A DNA stretch of 6,404 nucleotides from Planctomycetaceae bacterium. GTDB lineage: Bacteria > Planctomycetota > Planctomycetia > Planctomycetales > Planctomycetaceae. A program made the translations under genes and the position numbers. Under the pieces are notes generated by a model. It made no database searches. It was not told the origin of the DNA and was given only the letters and a program-made list of their open reading frames with translations. Location of the stretch: positions 1-6,404 of the forward strand of contig WFOZ01000886.1 in the NCBI GenBank assembly GCA_015487825.1, written 5' to 3'. Positions 1 through 6,404 of the stretch are shown in pieces. Position 1 is the stretch's first letter; each line of letters begins with the position of its first letter.

Positions 1-26
1 GCGGGTATGTTTTGACACTTTATTCT

Positions 27-38
27 CCCCCCAAGGGG
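27..38 (+). promoter_or_regulatory. Weak ribosome binding site of the DUF885 gene inside a tiny GC hairpin
   Basis: AAGGGG (33-38) lies 6 bases before the ATG at 45 and is the only Shine-Dalgarno-like sequence there. CCCC (27-30) can pair with GGGG (35-38) across the loop CCAA, which would cover this site. The pairing is visible in the sequence; any effect on translation is inference, and so short a stem may not matter. Confidence 0.5.
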
Positions 39-44
39 CATTAA

Positions 45-1802
45 ATGCGTATCACATTGGTACTTTTTACGGTATTTTTCGGGCAGTTTCCGGTAGATTC
101 ATCGGAAGCAGCGGATAAGTCTGTCACTGAAAAATTTCATCAGATACTGGATGATCACTGGGAGTGGCATTTGCGTCAGCAGCCGGTCAGTGCGAGTTAC
201 CTGGGGGATAAGCGTTACAACGAGCGTTGGCCCGATCTGAGCGAAAAAGCATTCTCCAGGCGGCATGCGTATCGTCAGCAGTTACTCGAACGGCTTCGTG
301 ATATTGATCGTGCTTCTTTAACCGAAGAGGACCAAATCAATTATCGATTGTTCCAGCGAAAAATTGCGATGGAAGTTGAAGGCTGGCCGTATCGCTGGCG
401 GTTTGTCCCTTTGAATCAGCGGGGAGGTATTCAGACCGAAAATGAAACAGCTGATGCCCTCTCTTTTCGCACCGTCAAGGATTATGAAGACTGGATCGCG
501 AGGCTGCGAACGTTCGATACTTATATGAATCAGACAATCGCGATGATGCAGCAGGGAATTGATCACAAAATTGTTCATGCTCATGTTGTTATGAAACGGG
601 TGCCGGCACAGATTCGCAGGCAGATTGTCGACGATCCACATAAAAGTCTGTTTTATAAACCATTTCGGGCTATCTCCGATTCTATTGATGAAAAAACAGC
701 AACCCGTCTGCAGACTGAAGCGAAAGCGGCCATTCGCGATGTTGTTGTTCCCGGCTTCAAAAGATTTGAAAAGTTTTTTAACGACTCTTACCTGCCTGCC
801 TGTTTTGAAAAAGTTGGCGTTTCACAAATTCCAGATGGTCAAAACTTTTATGCCTATCGTGCCCGTTATTATACGACAACAGAATTGACTCCGCAGCAAA
901 TCCATGGAATCGGCCTTTCTGAAGTGAAGCGGATTCGTAGCGAGATGGAAAAAATTATGCGGGAGGTAAAATTCGAGGGAAGTTTTCGAGAATTTCTGGA
1001 ACATCTGCGGACCGATCCCCAATTTTATTACAGGAATGAAAATGATCTGTTTCAGGCGGTGCAGGCCGTTTGCAAGCGAGTCGATCCGCAACTGGTAAAG
1101 CTGTTCAAAAAGCTGCCTCGTATGCCTTACGGAGTCGAACGGATTCCGGCTTCCATCGCGCCTGATACAACCGCAGCTTATTACCGTGGCCCTGCTGCTG
1201 ATGGTTCGCGGGCGGGGAGTTATTTCTTCAACCTCTACAAGCCGGAGCAACGCCCGAAGTACACGATTGAAGTTCTTTCACTGCACGAAGCGGTGCCGGG
1301 GCATCATTTGCAGATTGCGTTGGCGATGGAACTGGAAGACCTGCCCGCATTCCGTCGCTTTGGCGGCTACACCGCATTTGTTGAAGGCTGGGGTTTGTAC
1401 AGCGAATCTCTCGGGGCGGATTTGGGTTTGTATCAGGACCCTTATTCCCGGTTTGGTCAACTGACTTACGAAATGTGGCGAGCAATCCGGCTGGTTGTCG
1501 ATACCGGCATGCATTCGCTCGGCTGGTCGCGACAACAGGCCATTGACCTGTTTCTGGAAAACACTGCGAAATCCCAGCTCGATATCGTCAACGAAGTTGA
1601 TCGCTACATCGCCTGGCCGGGACAGGCGCTGGCTTATAAAATCGGAGAGTTGAAAATCCAGGAGTTACGACAGCGAGCAGAGAAAAAACTCGGCAATCAA
1701 TTCGACATCCGCGAATTCCATGAAGCGGTCCTAAATCATGGAGCCGTTACACTGGATGTCCTGGAAGAGCAGATTGATGTCTGGATTGATTCTCGAAAAT
1801 GA
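45..1802 (+). CDS. Secreted DUF885-family zinc metallopeptidase
   Basis: Full-length 585-residue protein of the DUF885 family, whose members are predicted zinc-dependent peptidases acting on oligopeptides outside the cytoplasm. Residues 1-22 form a Sec-type signal peptide: Arg at position 2, a hydrophobic core LVLFTVFFG (5-13), and a likely cleavage after SEA (20-22). No lipobox cysteine is present, so the product is probably soluble in the periplasm or outside. The catalytic core is near the C-terminus. HEAVPGHH (414-421) gives the family's HExxPGHH metal site with Glu415 as likely catalytic base, and Glu447 in FVEGWGLYSE is the likely third zinc ligand. The segments PYSRFGQLTYEMWR, VVDTGMHSLGW, VDRYIAWPGQALAYKIGE and FHEAVLNHGAV downstream are typical of the family, and the length is normal. 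The ATG at 45 is preferred because the signal peptide follows it directly and AAGGGG sits 6 bases upstream. Substrate is unknown; nothing in the neighbouring genes suggests one. The frame is intact, with no sign of decay. Confidence 0.9.
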   Translation: MRITLVLFTVFFGQFPVDSSEAADKSVTEKFHQILDDHWEWHLRQQPVSASYLGDKRYNERWPDLSEKAFSRRHAYRQQLLERLRDIDRASLTEEDQINYRLFQRKIAMEVEGWPYRWRFVPLNQRGGIQTENETADALSFRTVKDYEDWIARLRTFDTYMNQTIAMMQQGIDHKIVHAHVVMKRVPAQIRRQIVDDPHKSLFYKPFRAISDSIDEKTATRLQTEAKAAIRDVVVPGFKRFEKFFNDSYLPACFEKVGVSQIPDGQNFYAYRARYYTTTELTPQQIHGIGLSEVKRIRSEMEKIMREVKFEGSFREFLEHLRTDPQFYYRNENDLFQAVQAVCKRVDPQLVKLFKKLPRMPYGVERIPASIAPDTTAAYYRGPAADGSRAGSYFFNLYKPEQRPKYTIEVLSLHEAVPGHHLQIALAMELEDLPAFRRFGGYTAFVEGWGLYSESLGADLGLYQDPYSRFGQLTYEMWRAIRLVVDTGMHSLGWSRQQAIDLFLENTAKSQLDIVNEVDRYIAWPGQALAYKIGELKIQELRQRAEKKLGNQFDIREFHEAVLNHGAVTLDVLEEQIDVWIDSRK

Positions 1803-1919
1803 ACCAATTTAGCTGAAGAGAGTGGCAATCTTGGGGCTTTGCGTTGATTTTAAAAATCGTCCCTGTTCAAAACAGCTTATCTGCGATACGCTTACCAGTT
1901 CATCCCCGCTTCATGTTGA

Positions 1920-1959
1920 TCAGAGGGAACGCCTGTATCGAAAGCGTTGCTGTCTCTGA
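1920..1959 (+). other. Two-tier inverted repeat (possible hairpin)
   Basis: TCAGAG (1920-1925) pairs with CTCTGA (1954-1959), and inside it AACGC (1928-1932) pairs with GCGTT (1944-1948). An asymmetric internal loop (GG against GCTGT) separates them and an 11-base apical loop closes the structure. It could be part of a transcription end for the peptidase gene or a protein-binding dyad upstream of SNF2. There is no poly-T run after it, so a classic terminator is unlikely. Function is unknown. Confidence 0.4.
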
Positions 1960-1975
1960 ATGTCCGGGAGATGGT

Positions 1976-2006
1976 TTGTCAATAAAAAGAGTTAAAAACA
2001 TTATAT
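1976..2006 (+). promoter_or_regulatory. Candidate promoter of the SNF2 gene
   Basis: TTGTCA (1976-1981) resembles a -35 box and TTATAT (2001-2006) a -10 box, with a 19-base AT-rich spacer that is longer than the ideal 17. Transcription would begin around 2012-2014, downstream of the GTG at 2008 and roughly 40 bases before the GTG at 2053. This fits 2053 as the true start. It is a consensus match only, in an AT-rich area where chance matches are common. Confidence 0.3.
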
Positions 2007-2042
2007 AGTGGATAGATCTCTGGTGTTTTTCCCAGAGTTTTC

Positions 2043-2047
2043 GGAGG
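2043..2047 (+). promoter_or_regulatory. Strong ribosome binding site that decides the SNF2 start
   Basis: GGAGG lies 5 bases before the GTG at 2053. This is the best Shine-Dalgarno match near the start of the frame. The in-frame alternative GTG at 2008 has only AAAAGAG about 16 bases away, too far to be effective. Confidence 0.65.
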
Positions 2048-2052
2048 TAGAT

Positions 2053-5000
2053 GTGGCGTTAGCGGAGATTTTGGAATCTCAATTTCGGGCGGATGTTCGA
2101 TTTCGAGGGGCAGCGTATCTGAAGGATGGAAGAGTATCGATCACTCATATTACGGCTGATGATGTTTACGCGGTCGTGCGTGATGGTGCGGAGCATTCTA
2201 TCCATTTGCACCGCAATGAGGGCAATCTGGAATTGCATTGCAGTTCGGTAGCGGGGACAAAGCGCGCCTCGACAACGAAATATGTCTGGGCGACAATACT
2301 TGCAATTGATGAAGAAGGATATCTGACTGGAGCACCGCGCCCGGGGCATATTCCTGCGTTTATTCCGGAAGCCAGTACTGCCTTAACAGAAGACTGGGAT
2401 GAAGAATTCGATGATGAGGCTTATTTTCCCCCGATCGACTTCTCTACGAAAAAACGCAGCCCTAAAAGCGGGACGACCGCTTTGGTTGAGCGACCTGCCA
2501 AAAAACAGGAATGGCAGGAGAAACTGCACGCCATTCGAGAGCAGATGCGAGTTCGCGATATTGTTAACGAAACAAAATCATCTTCTTACGAAGTTACTTA
2601 CCAGATTGATGTCCAGGAGAGCTGGAAAACCGGTCATTTGGTTTTACAGATTGTTGAATGTCAGCGGCGGGCAACTGGTGGCTGGGGGAAAATCAAACCG
2701 CTCAAATTGAAGGCGAGTGGTCTGGAAAATCTTCCCGATGCGGATGACCGTGCTATTCTTGCCCATTTGCTGGGAGGAATTCAGGATCGTTCCGGGGCGG
2801 CAAAGCCAATGGGAAACCCATTGAACCAGCACTTGCCGAACCGTTTTCGTGTACCTCATTCTCTTTCCGAAATTCTTCTGCCTCGTATGTGCAGTACCGG
2901 AAGGCTGCGTCTGTTGCTGGATGGCGAAAGGATGTCCGATCCTCTCACGTGGGGAACAGCAGAGCCCTGGCAACTTGGCCTGGCAATGGAGACAACAGCT
3001 TCCGAGTCCGAGGATTCTTCAACCGGTTGGCAAATTGTGCCCCGTTTGATGCGAGAAGAAGAATCGATGCCGCTACAGGATGCCGACTTACTGGTTGAAG
3101 GTGGCTGGGCTATTTTGGGAACAGTGATTGAATCTCTGGAAGATTTTTCTGTTTTCGAATGGGTCAAAGCTCATCGAAATCATGACCTTCCCAGATTCAG
3201 TGAAGCTGAAGGGCAGTTGGTTGTGCATGAGTTAATGACTCTGCCAAGCCTGCCGCGTCTGCAGTTGCCTGAGCAATGGAAGCTGGAAGAACGAATTGTT
3301 GAGCCCAAACCTCGCATCAAACTTTTTACACCTTCTTCAAAAAGAGGAGCGATCCCCAAAGATCGTATTCAAGCCGATGTCGAATTCAAATATGGCGAAC
3401 TTCTCGTACGGGGTTCTGCGCACAGCTGGGCACTTTCGTTGAAAGATGAGCAGGCTTGTGTTGTTCGCGATATGAAAAAAGAAAAAGAATTCTGGGCGCA
3501 ACTACAGGAGTTGGGTACTCAGCGTATTGATGACCGGGGCGGTAACAAGCATGACTTGCAGGTTCCATTACGAGAGTTGACAGGTATCCTCCGTGGGCTA
3601 TTTGAATCGGGCTGGGAAATTCTTTCCGATGACAAACCTTTTCGTCAACCGGGCGAAATCGCCTTCCGTGTGGAATCGGGAATTGACTGGTTTGATGTCA
3701 CTGGTAGTGTTGAGTACGGCGCATTGCAGGTTTCTGTACCGAGCTTACTTTCTGCCCTTGCCAGAGGGGATCGAACGATTCAGCTCTCTGATGGCTCAAT
3801 CGGCTTTATTCCTGAAGAATGGAAAGAACGTTTTGGCGTATTGTTAAGTCTGGCGGAAACCGATGGCGAATCGGCTTTACGGTTTTCCAGTGCCCAGGCA
3901 GCTCTTGTTGATGCTCTGCTGGCAACTCAGCCGAATGTCAACTTCGATGAGAAATTTATCGCCTGGCAAAAAAAGCTGGCGGATTTCAATGGTGTCGAGC
4001 CGGTTTACGAGCCGGAATCGTTTAAGGGAGAACTTCGGGATTACCAGCGAGAGGGACTTGGCTGGTTGACATTTCTCGAAGAATTCCAATTCGGTGGATG
4101 CCTGGCGGATGATATGGGGCTGGGAAAAACGGTCCAGGTGCTTGCGTTTCTTTCTCAGCGGTACGATACAAAACCAGAACACGATCCGAGTTTAATTGTC
4201 GTTCCTAAATCGCTGCTTTTCAACTGGCGGCGGGAGATGGAACGTTTTACGCCTCATCTGAAGTCGTTGGAATACTCCGGTAGCGAGAGGGCGGAATTAC
4301 GCGACCAATTTCAAAAAAATGATGTCATCCTGGTGACTTATGCAACGTTGCGGCGGGATATCGTTGCGTTGAAAGATCAGCAGTTTGATTGCATTATTCT
4401 GGACGAGGCTCAGGCGATTAAAAATCCGGGCTCACAGGTTGCCAAGGCGACAAGGCTTCTTCGCGGCAGACAGCGTCTGGCTTTGAGTGGTACGCCTATC
4501 GAAAATCATCTGGGAGATATGTGGTCCATTTTCGAGTTTCTGAATCCCGGTTTGCTTGGCAGAAGTTCCGTTTTCAAATCTCTGAGCAACGAAACCGATA
4601 CTAATCGGCTGACCGCAGCTGTTGCAGGAGGGCTGAAACCTTTTGTTCTCAGACGCACAAAAGAAAAAGTAGCCAAAGATCTGCCTGATCGCGTGGAAGA
4701 GACTCTGTACTGCGAATTCAGTGAATCTGAACAGAAAACGTACAACGAACTTCGCGATTACTATCGCCAGTCCATTTTCTCTTCTGTCGAAGAAAAAGGA
4801 CTGGGGAAAACGAAAATGCATGTTTTGGAAGCATTGCTTCGTTTACGGCAAGCCGCCTGTCATCCCGGGCTTCTTGATAAATCAAAATCTGGAGAACCTT
4901 CTGCAAAGATTGATATCCTGGTCGACCATCTTAAAGAACTGAAGGAAGAAGGACATAAAACGCTTGTCTTCTCGCAGTTCACCTCGTTGCTGGCTATTGT

Positions 5001-5406
5001 TAAAGAGCATCTGGATAAACACAATCTTCCTTATGTCTATCTCGATGGCAGTACGAAGAATCGCGATGCTGTTGTACAATCGTTTCAGGATGATGTAGAG
5101 ATGCCGATTTTTCTCATCAGCCTCAAAGCTGGGGGCCTTGGTTTAAATCTGACTGCAGCCGGCTATGTCTTTCTGCTCGATCCGTGGTGGAACCCGGCTG
5201 TTGAAGCGCAGGCAATTGACCGGGCTCACCGTCTTGGACAAACAAAAAATGTCTTCGCTTATCGTCTTATCGCTCGAGGCACTATCGAAGAAAAAATTGC
5301 AGAGCTTCAAAAAAATAAACGGAAACTGGCCGATGCAATTCTTTCCGAGAATTCCCGCCTGCTGAAAAACCTGACGCAGGAAGATTTGCAAATGCTCTTT
5401 ACTTAA
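2053..5406 (+). CDS. SWI2/SNF2-family ATPase with degenerate SWIM-like N-terminus
   Basis: A 1117-residue cytoplasmic DNA-dependent ATPase of the bacterial SNF2 class, expected to translocate on double-stranded DNA and displace or remodel bound proteins; its cellular role is unknown. Counting from GTG 2053, residues 10-85 have the layout of an N-terminal SWIM module ([18 protein letters not shown], then [11 protein letters not shown]), but its zinc ligands are mostly missing. An acidic linker follows (about 113-122), then a beta-rich region (177-245) and a bacterial SNF2-associated region (about 430-640, with DWFDV at 545-549). The ATPase core has all expected motifs: LRDYQ (661-665), Walker A DDMGLGKT (686-693), DEAQ (784-787), SGTPIEN (812-818), LRQAACHP (931-938), FSQF (973-976), LDGST (997-1001), [12 protein letters not shown] (1023-1034), DPWWNP (1043-1048) and [11 protein letters not shown] (1053-1063). 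It should therefore be an active ATPase. The C-terminus EDLQMLFT is usual for the family. The start at 2053 is chosen for its GGAGG site; GTG at 2008 would add 15 residues, and a stop lies at 1993-1995. RapA is unlikely, given the domain order. Confidence 0.93.
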   Translation: MALAEILESQFRADVRFRGAAYLKDGRVSITHITADDVYAVVRDGAEHSIHLHRNEGNLELHCSSVAGTKRASTTKYVWATILAIDEEGYLTGAPRPGHIPAFIPEASTALTEDWDEEFDDEAYFPPIDFSTKKRSPKSGTTALVERPAKKQEWQEKLHAIREQMRVRDIVNETKSSSYEVTYQIDVQESWKTGHLVLQIVECQRRATGGWGKIKPLKLKASGLENLPDADDRAILAHLLGGIQDRSGAAKPMGNPLNQHLPNRFRVPHSLSEILLPRMCSTGRLRLLLDGERMSDPLTWGTAEPWQLGLAMETTASESEDSSTGWQIVPRLMREEESMPLQDADLLVEGGWAILGTVIESLEDFSVFEWVKAHRNHDLPRFSEAEGQLVVHELMTLPSLPRLQLPEQWKLEERIVEPKPRIKLFTPSSKRGAIPKDRIQADVEFKYGELLVRGSAHSWALSLKDEQACVVRDMKKEKEFWAQLQELGTQRIDDRGGNKHDLQVPLRELTGILRGLFESGWEILSDDKPFRQPGEIAFRVESGIDWFDVTGSVEYGALQVSVPSLLSALARGDRTIQLSDGSIGFIPEEWKERFGVLLSLAETDGESALRFSSAQAALVDALLATQPNVNFDEKFIAWQKKLADFNGVEPVYEPESFKGELRDYQREGLGWLTFLEEFQFGGCLADDMGLGKTVQVLAFLSQRYDTKPEHDPSLIVVPKSLLFNWRREMERFTPHLKSLEYSGSERAELRDQFQKNDVILVTYATLRRDIVALKDQQFDCIILDEAQAIKNPGSQVAKATRLLRGRQRLALSGTPIENHLGDMWSIFEFLNPGLLGRSSVFKSLSNETDTNRLTAAVAGGLKPFVLRRTKEKVAKDLPDRVEETLYCEFSESEQKTYNELRDYYRQSIFSSVEEKGLGKTKMHVLEALLRLRQAACHPGLLDKSKSGEPSAKIDILVDHLKELKEEGHKTLVFSQFTSLLAIVKEHLDKHNLPYVYLDGSTKNRDAVVQSFQDDVEMPIFLISLKAGGLGLNLTAAGYVFLLDPWWNPAVEAQAIDRAHRLGQTKNVFAYRLIARGTIEEKIAELQKNKRKLADAILSENSRLLKNLTQEDLQMLFT

Positions 5407-5481
5407 AAAACTTTCTTTGTATCTTATCATTGAAGTACCTCGCAAAATCGGCAGGAAATTTTTGGATTCAGGATTTGTTAG

Positions 5482-5501
5482 TCGTATCTGACATGATACG
5501 A
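5482..5501. repeat. Perfect 7-bp inverted repeat, candidate operator
   Basis: TCGTATC (5482-5488) and GATACGA (5495-5501) are exact reverse complements around a 6-base centre TGACAT. The 20-bp, moderately AT-rich symmetrical shape is like a binding site for a dimeric repressor of the LacI or GntR type. As an RNA hairpin it would be weak and has no T tract, so an operator is the better guess than a terminator. It lies about 270 bp before glucokinase, which is far for direct repression. No regulator gene is in the window. Confidence 0.4.
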
Positions 5502-5509
5502 ATTTCAGA

Positions 5510-5544
5510 CCCGCTGCCTGAATGGGTTTTGCTTATGCAGCGGG
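5510..5544 (+). other. GC-rich hairpin after the SNF2 gene
   Basis: CCCGCTGC (5510-5517) pairs perfectly with GCAGCGGG (5537-5544) across a 19-base loop. Downstream is only mildly T-rich (TTCTTTCT at 5551-5558), so it could be an imperfect terminator of the SNF2 transcript or a structured part of a leader. It begins 104 bases after the SNF2 stop and directly follows the inverted repeat at 5482-5501. Confidence 0.4.
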
Positions 5545-5680
5545 CTGGAATTCTTTCTCGAGTATTGGAGATCCTTCCTGTTTGGTGTCGGTATTTACGA
5601 GATAAGACCTGTTGATTCAGTCTTAGGGCAGGGAATCTCCGGCGAAAAATAATCGGTGAGGTGATTCGCTGATGACGGTA

Positions 5681-5725
5681 CTGCAGCTGTTTCATTGCAG
5701 GGAGAAGGCGACTGCAGGGTGAGAA
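5681..5725 (+). repeat. Small TGCAG repeat cluster before glucokinase
   Basis: CTGCA (5681-5685) can pair with TGCAG (5696-5700) over a 10-base loop. The unit TGCAGGG-AGAA at 5696-5706 recurs as TGCAGGG-TG-AGAA at 5713-5725, with starts 17 bp apart. CTGCAG itself occurs at 5681-5686 and 5712-5717. The spacing could suit tandem protein binding, but repeats this short also arise by chance. Confidence 0.3.
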
Positions 5726-5758
5726 CATTTTGAGCTGCCTGTTCAACGATAAATATAC

Positions 5759-5762
5759 AGGA
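5759..5762 (+). promoter_or_regulatory. Ribosome binding site of glucokinase
   Basis: AGGA lies 6 bases before the ATG at 5769, a normal position. It supports this ATG, which also places the first glycine-rich ATP-binding motif at the expected distance from the N-terminus. Confidence 0.6.
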
Positions 5763-5768
5763 ACAACT

Positions 5769-6404
5769 ATGCTACTGGCCGGAGATATTGGTGGAACGAA
5801 AACGACGATTGCGATTTTTGAATCTCACTCGCCACGCATCCCGGTGCATGAACGAACCTTTGTTTCACAAGATTACTCCTGCCTGAAAGAGATCCTCACA
5901 GAATTTCTGGCAGATCACAACCTTCAAATTAACGCCGCCTGTTTTGGAGTGGCCGGGCCGGTCAGTGCAGGGCGATGTGAAACGATCAATCTCCCCTGGC
6001 AAGTGGATGAAGCAGAACTGGCTGAGTTGATAGGCAGCCCGCTGGTACGAATTGTCAACGATCTTGAAGCGATGGCCTGGTCGCTGGATAATCTGACAGA
6101 ACAAGACCTGCACTGTATCGACAAGGGGGAAATTGTGGCGGGCAATCGCGGTGTGATTGCAGCCGGAACCGGTCTGGGGGAAGCGGGTGTCTGGTACGGC
6201 AAGTGGTATCACCCTTTTGCCAGCGAAGGAGGACACGCCGATTTCTCGCCGCAGTCTTATGAAGAAGATGCGCTGCTCAGCTTTTTACGAAATAAATATC
6301 AGCATGTTTCCTGGGAACGCGTTCTTTCCGGTCCGGGGATCGAAAATATTTTTGAGTTTCTGGTCAATACCTATCGCGAAAAACCGAATCCGGAAGTATT
6401 ACAA
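5769..6404 (+). CDS. glk: Glucokinase, 3' end beyond the window
   Basis: First 212 residues of a cytoplasmic glucokinase, which transfers phosphate from ATP to glucose to make glucose 6-phosphate for glycolysis. E. coli Glk is 321 residues, so roughly a third is missing at the window edge. Visible motifs are the N-terminal phosphate-binding GDIGGTKTT (5-13), FGVAGPV (59-65), INLPW (73-77), IVNDLEAMA (95-103), the second phosphate loop [10 protein letters not shown] (131-140), [10 protein letters not shown] (152-161) and [13 protein letters not shown] (183-195). Asn97 and Asp98 match the E. coli glucose-binding Asn99 and catalytic Asp100; Glu153, His156 and Glu183 match Glu157, His160 and Glu187. 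All key residues are present. The SEGGHADF and LSGPG pattern identifies the E. coli Glk type (Pfam PF02685 family) rather than the ROK type, and the ROK zinc-binding cysteine motif is absent from the visible part. The gene follows a 362-bp non-coding spacer, so it is probably expressed from its own promoter. Confidence 0.93.
   Translation, partial: MLLAGDIGGTKTTIAIFESHSPRIPVHERTFVSQDYSCLKEILTEFLADHNLQINAACFGVAGPVSAGRCETINLPWQVDEAELAELIGSPLVRIVNDLEAMAWSLDNLTEQDLHCIDKGEIVAGNRGVIAAGTGLGEAGVWYGKWYHPFASEGGHADFSPQSYEEDALLSFLRNKYQHVSWERVLSGPGIENIFEFLVNTYREKPNPEVLQ

Larger units (their letters stand above)
1803..2007. other. Intergenic spacer with several small dyads
   Basis: No coding sequence is supported between the peptidase stop and the SNF2 gene. 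The spacer contains an AT dyad GATTTT-A-AAAATC (1846-1858), a short perfect hairpin CTGTT-CAA-AACAG (1863-1875), a two-tier hairpin (1920-1959) and an AT-rich 3' end that may hold the SNF2 promoter. None of the hairpins is followed by a T tract, so no intrinsic terminator can be named with confidence for the peptidase gene. Confidence 0.6.
5407..5768. other. Long non-coding spacer upstream of glucokinase
   Basis: This 362-bp gap has no credible gene. A 61-codon frame (5430-5615) and a reverse-strand frame (5468-5746) lack ribosome binding sites and recognisable protein features. The gap holds a perfect 7-bp inverted repeat (5482-5501), a GC-rich 8-bp hairpin (5510-5544), a cluster of TGCAG-containing repeats (5681-5725) and the glucokinase ribosome binding site. 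It probably contains the end of the SNF2 transcript and the promoter of glucokinase, but I could not place a convincing promoter or a T-tailed terminator. Confidence 0.6.

Noticed and set aside
12..26. TTGACA at 12-17 as a -35 box for the peptidase gene
   Set aside because: No -10-like hexamer is at the proper distance; the bases 16-18 downstream are the CCAAGGGGCA stretch. The true promoter is probably outside the window.
822..1250. 142-residue reverse-strand frame inside the peptidase gene
   Set aside because: It lies wholly antisense to strongly conserved DUF885 coding sequence and resembles no known protein; it is a shadow of the real frame.
4432..4821. 129-residue reverse-strand frame inside the SNF2 gene
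   Set aside because: It is antisense to the conserved ATPase core with no supporting start signal.
2053..5406. SNF2 gene as part of a defence island
   Set aside because: SNF2-type ATPases occur in some anti-phage systems, but here no nuclease, methylase, phospholipase D or other defence partner is present, and the architecture is that of a stand-alone bacterial SNF2 protein.
5430..5615. Possible 61-residue protein between SNF2 and glucokinase
   Set aside because: No Shine-Dalgarno sequence before the ATG, no recognisable family or membrane pattern, and the frame runs through both inverted repeats.
5468..5746. 92-residue reverse-strand frame in the same gap
   Set aside because: It needs a TTG start with no ribosome binding site and is rich in Arg, Ser and Gln, as is common for chance frames.
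5730..5759. TTGAGC (5730-5735) and TATACA (5754-5759) as a glucokinase promoter
   Set aside because: The -10 candidate overlaps the ribosome binding site and would start transcription within a few bases of the ATG, making a nearly leaderless message despite a good Shine-Dalgarno sequence.

Overview
The window carries three genes, all on the + strand: a complete gene for a secreted DUF885-family zinc peptidase (45-1802), a complete gene for a large bacterial SWI2/SNF2-type ATPase (about 2053-5406), and the first 212 codons of a glucokinase gene (5769 to the window end). The genes are separated by 205-250 bp and 362 bp, so they look like three separately expressed units rather than a tight operon. 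I see no RNA gene, CRISPR array, insertion sequence, phage gene or transfer signature.

Organism: base composition looks close to even, Shine-Dalgarno sites are ordinary and the genes are intact. The closest match I can recall for both full-length proteins is in Planctomycetota: a Sec-exported DUF885 peptidase, and an SNF2 protein with an N-terminal SWIM-like module followed by a long beta-rich region. This is an impression from memory of protein families, not a search result, so the phylum is a low-to-moderate confidence inference.

Layout: 1-44 is a short leader with a weak ribosome binding site that can fold into a tiny GC hairpin. 45-1802 is the peptidase. 1803-2007 is an intergenic stretch with several small dyads, a two-tier hairpin (1920-1959) and a possible promoter ending just before the SNF2 gene. 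2053-5406 is the SNF2 ATPase; the GTG at 2053 has a strong Shine-Dalgarno sequence, whereas the in-frame GTG at 2008 has none. 5407-5768 has no credible gene but holds two adjacent perfect inverted repeats and a small repeat cluster, ahead of a good ribosome binding site for glucokinase. 5769-6404 is glucokinase, cut by the window edge.

The three products have no obvious common pathway: extracytoplasmic peptide breakdown, DNA translocation or remodelling, and entry of glucose into metabolism. The most interesting points are an SNF2 N-terminus with the shape of a SWIM zinc finger but almost all metal ligands replaced, and the structured 362-bp leader before glucokinase. I did not find a convincing new multi-gene system.
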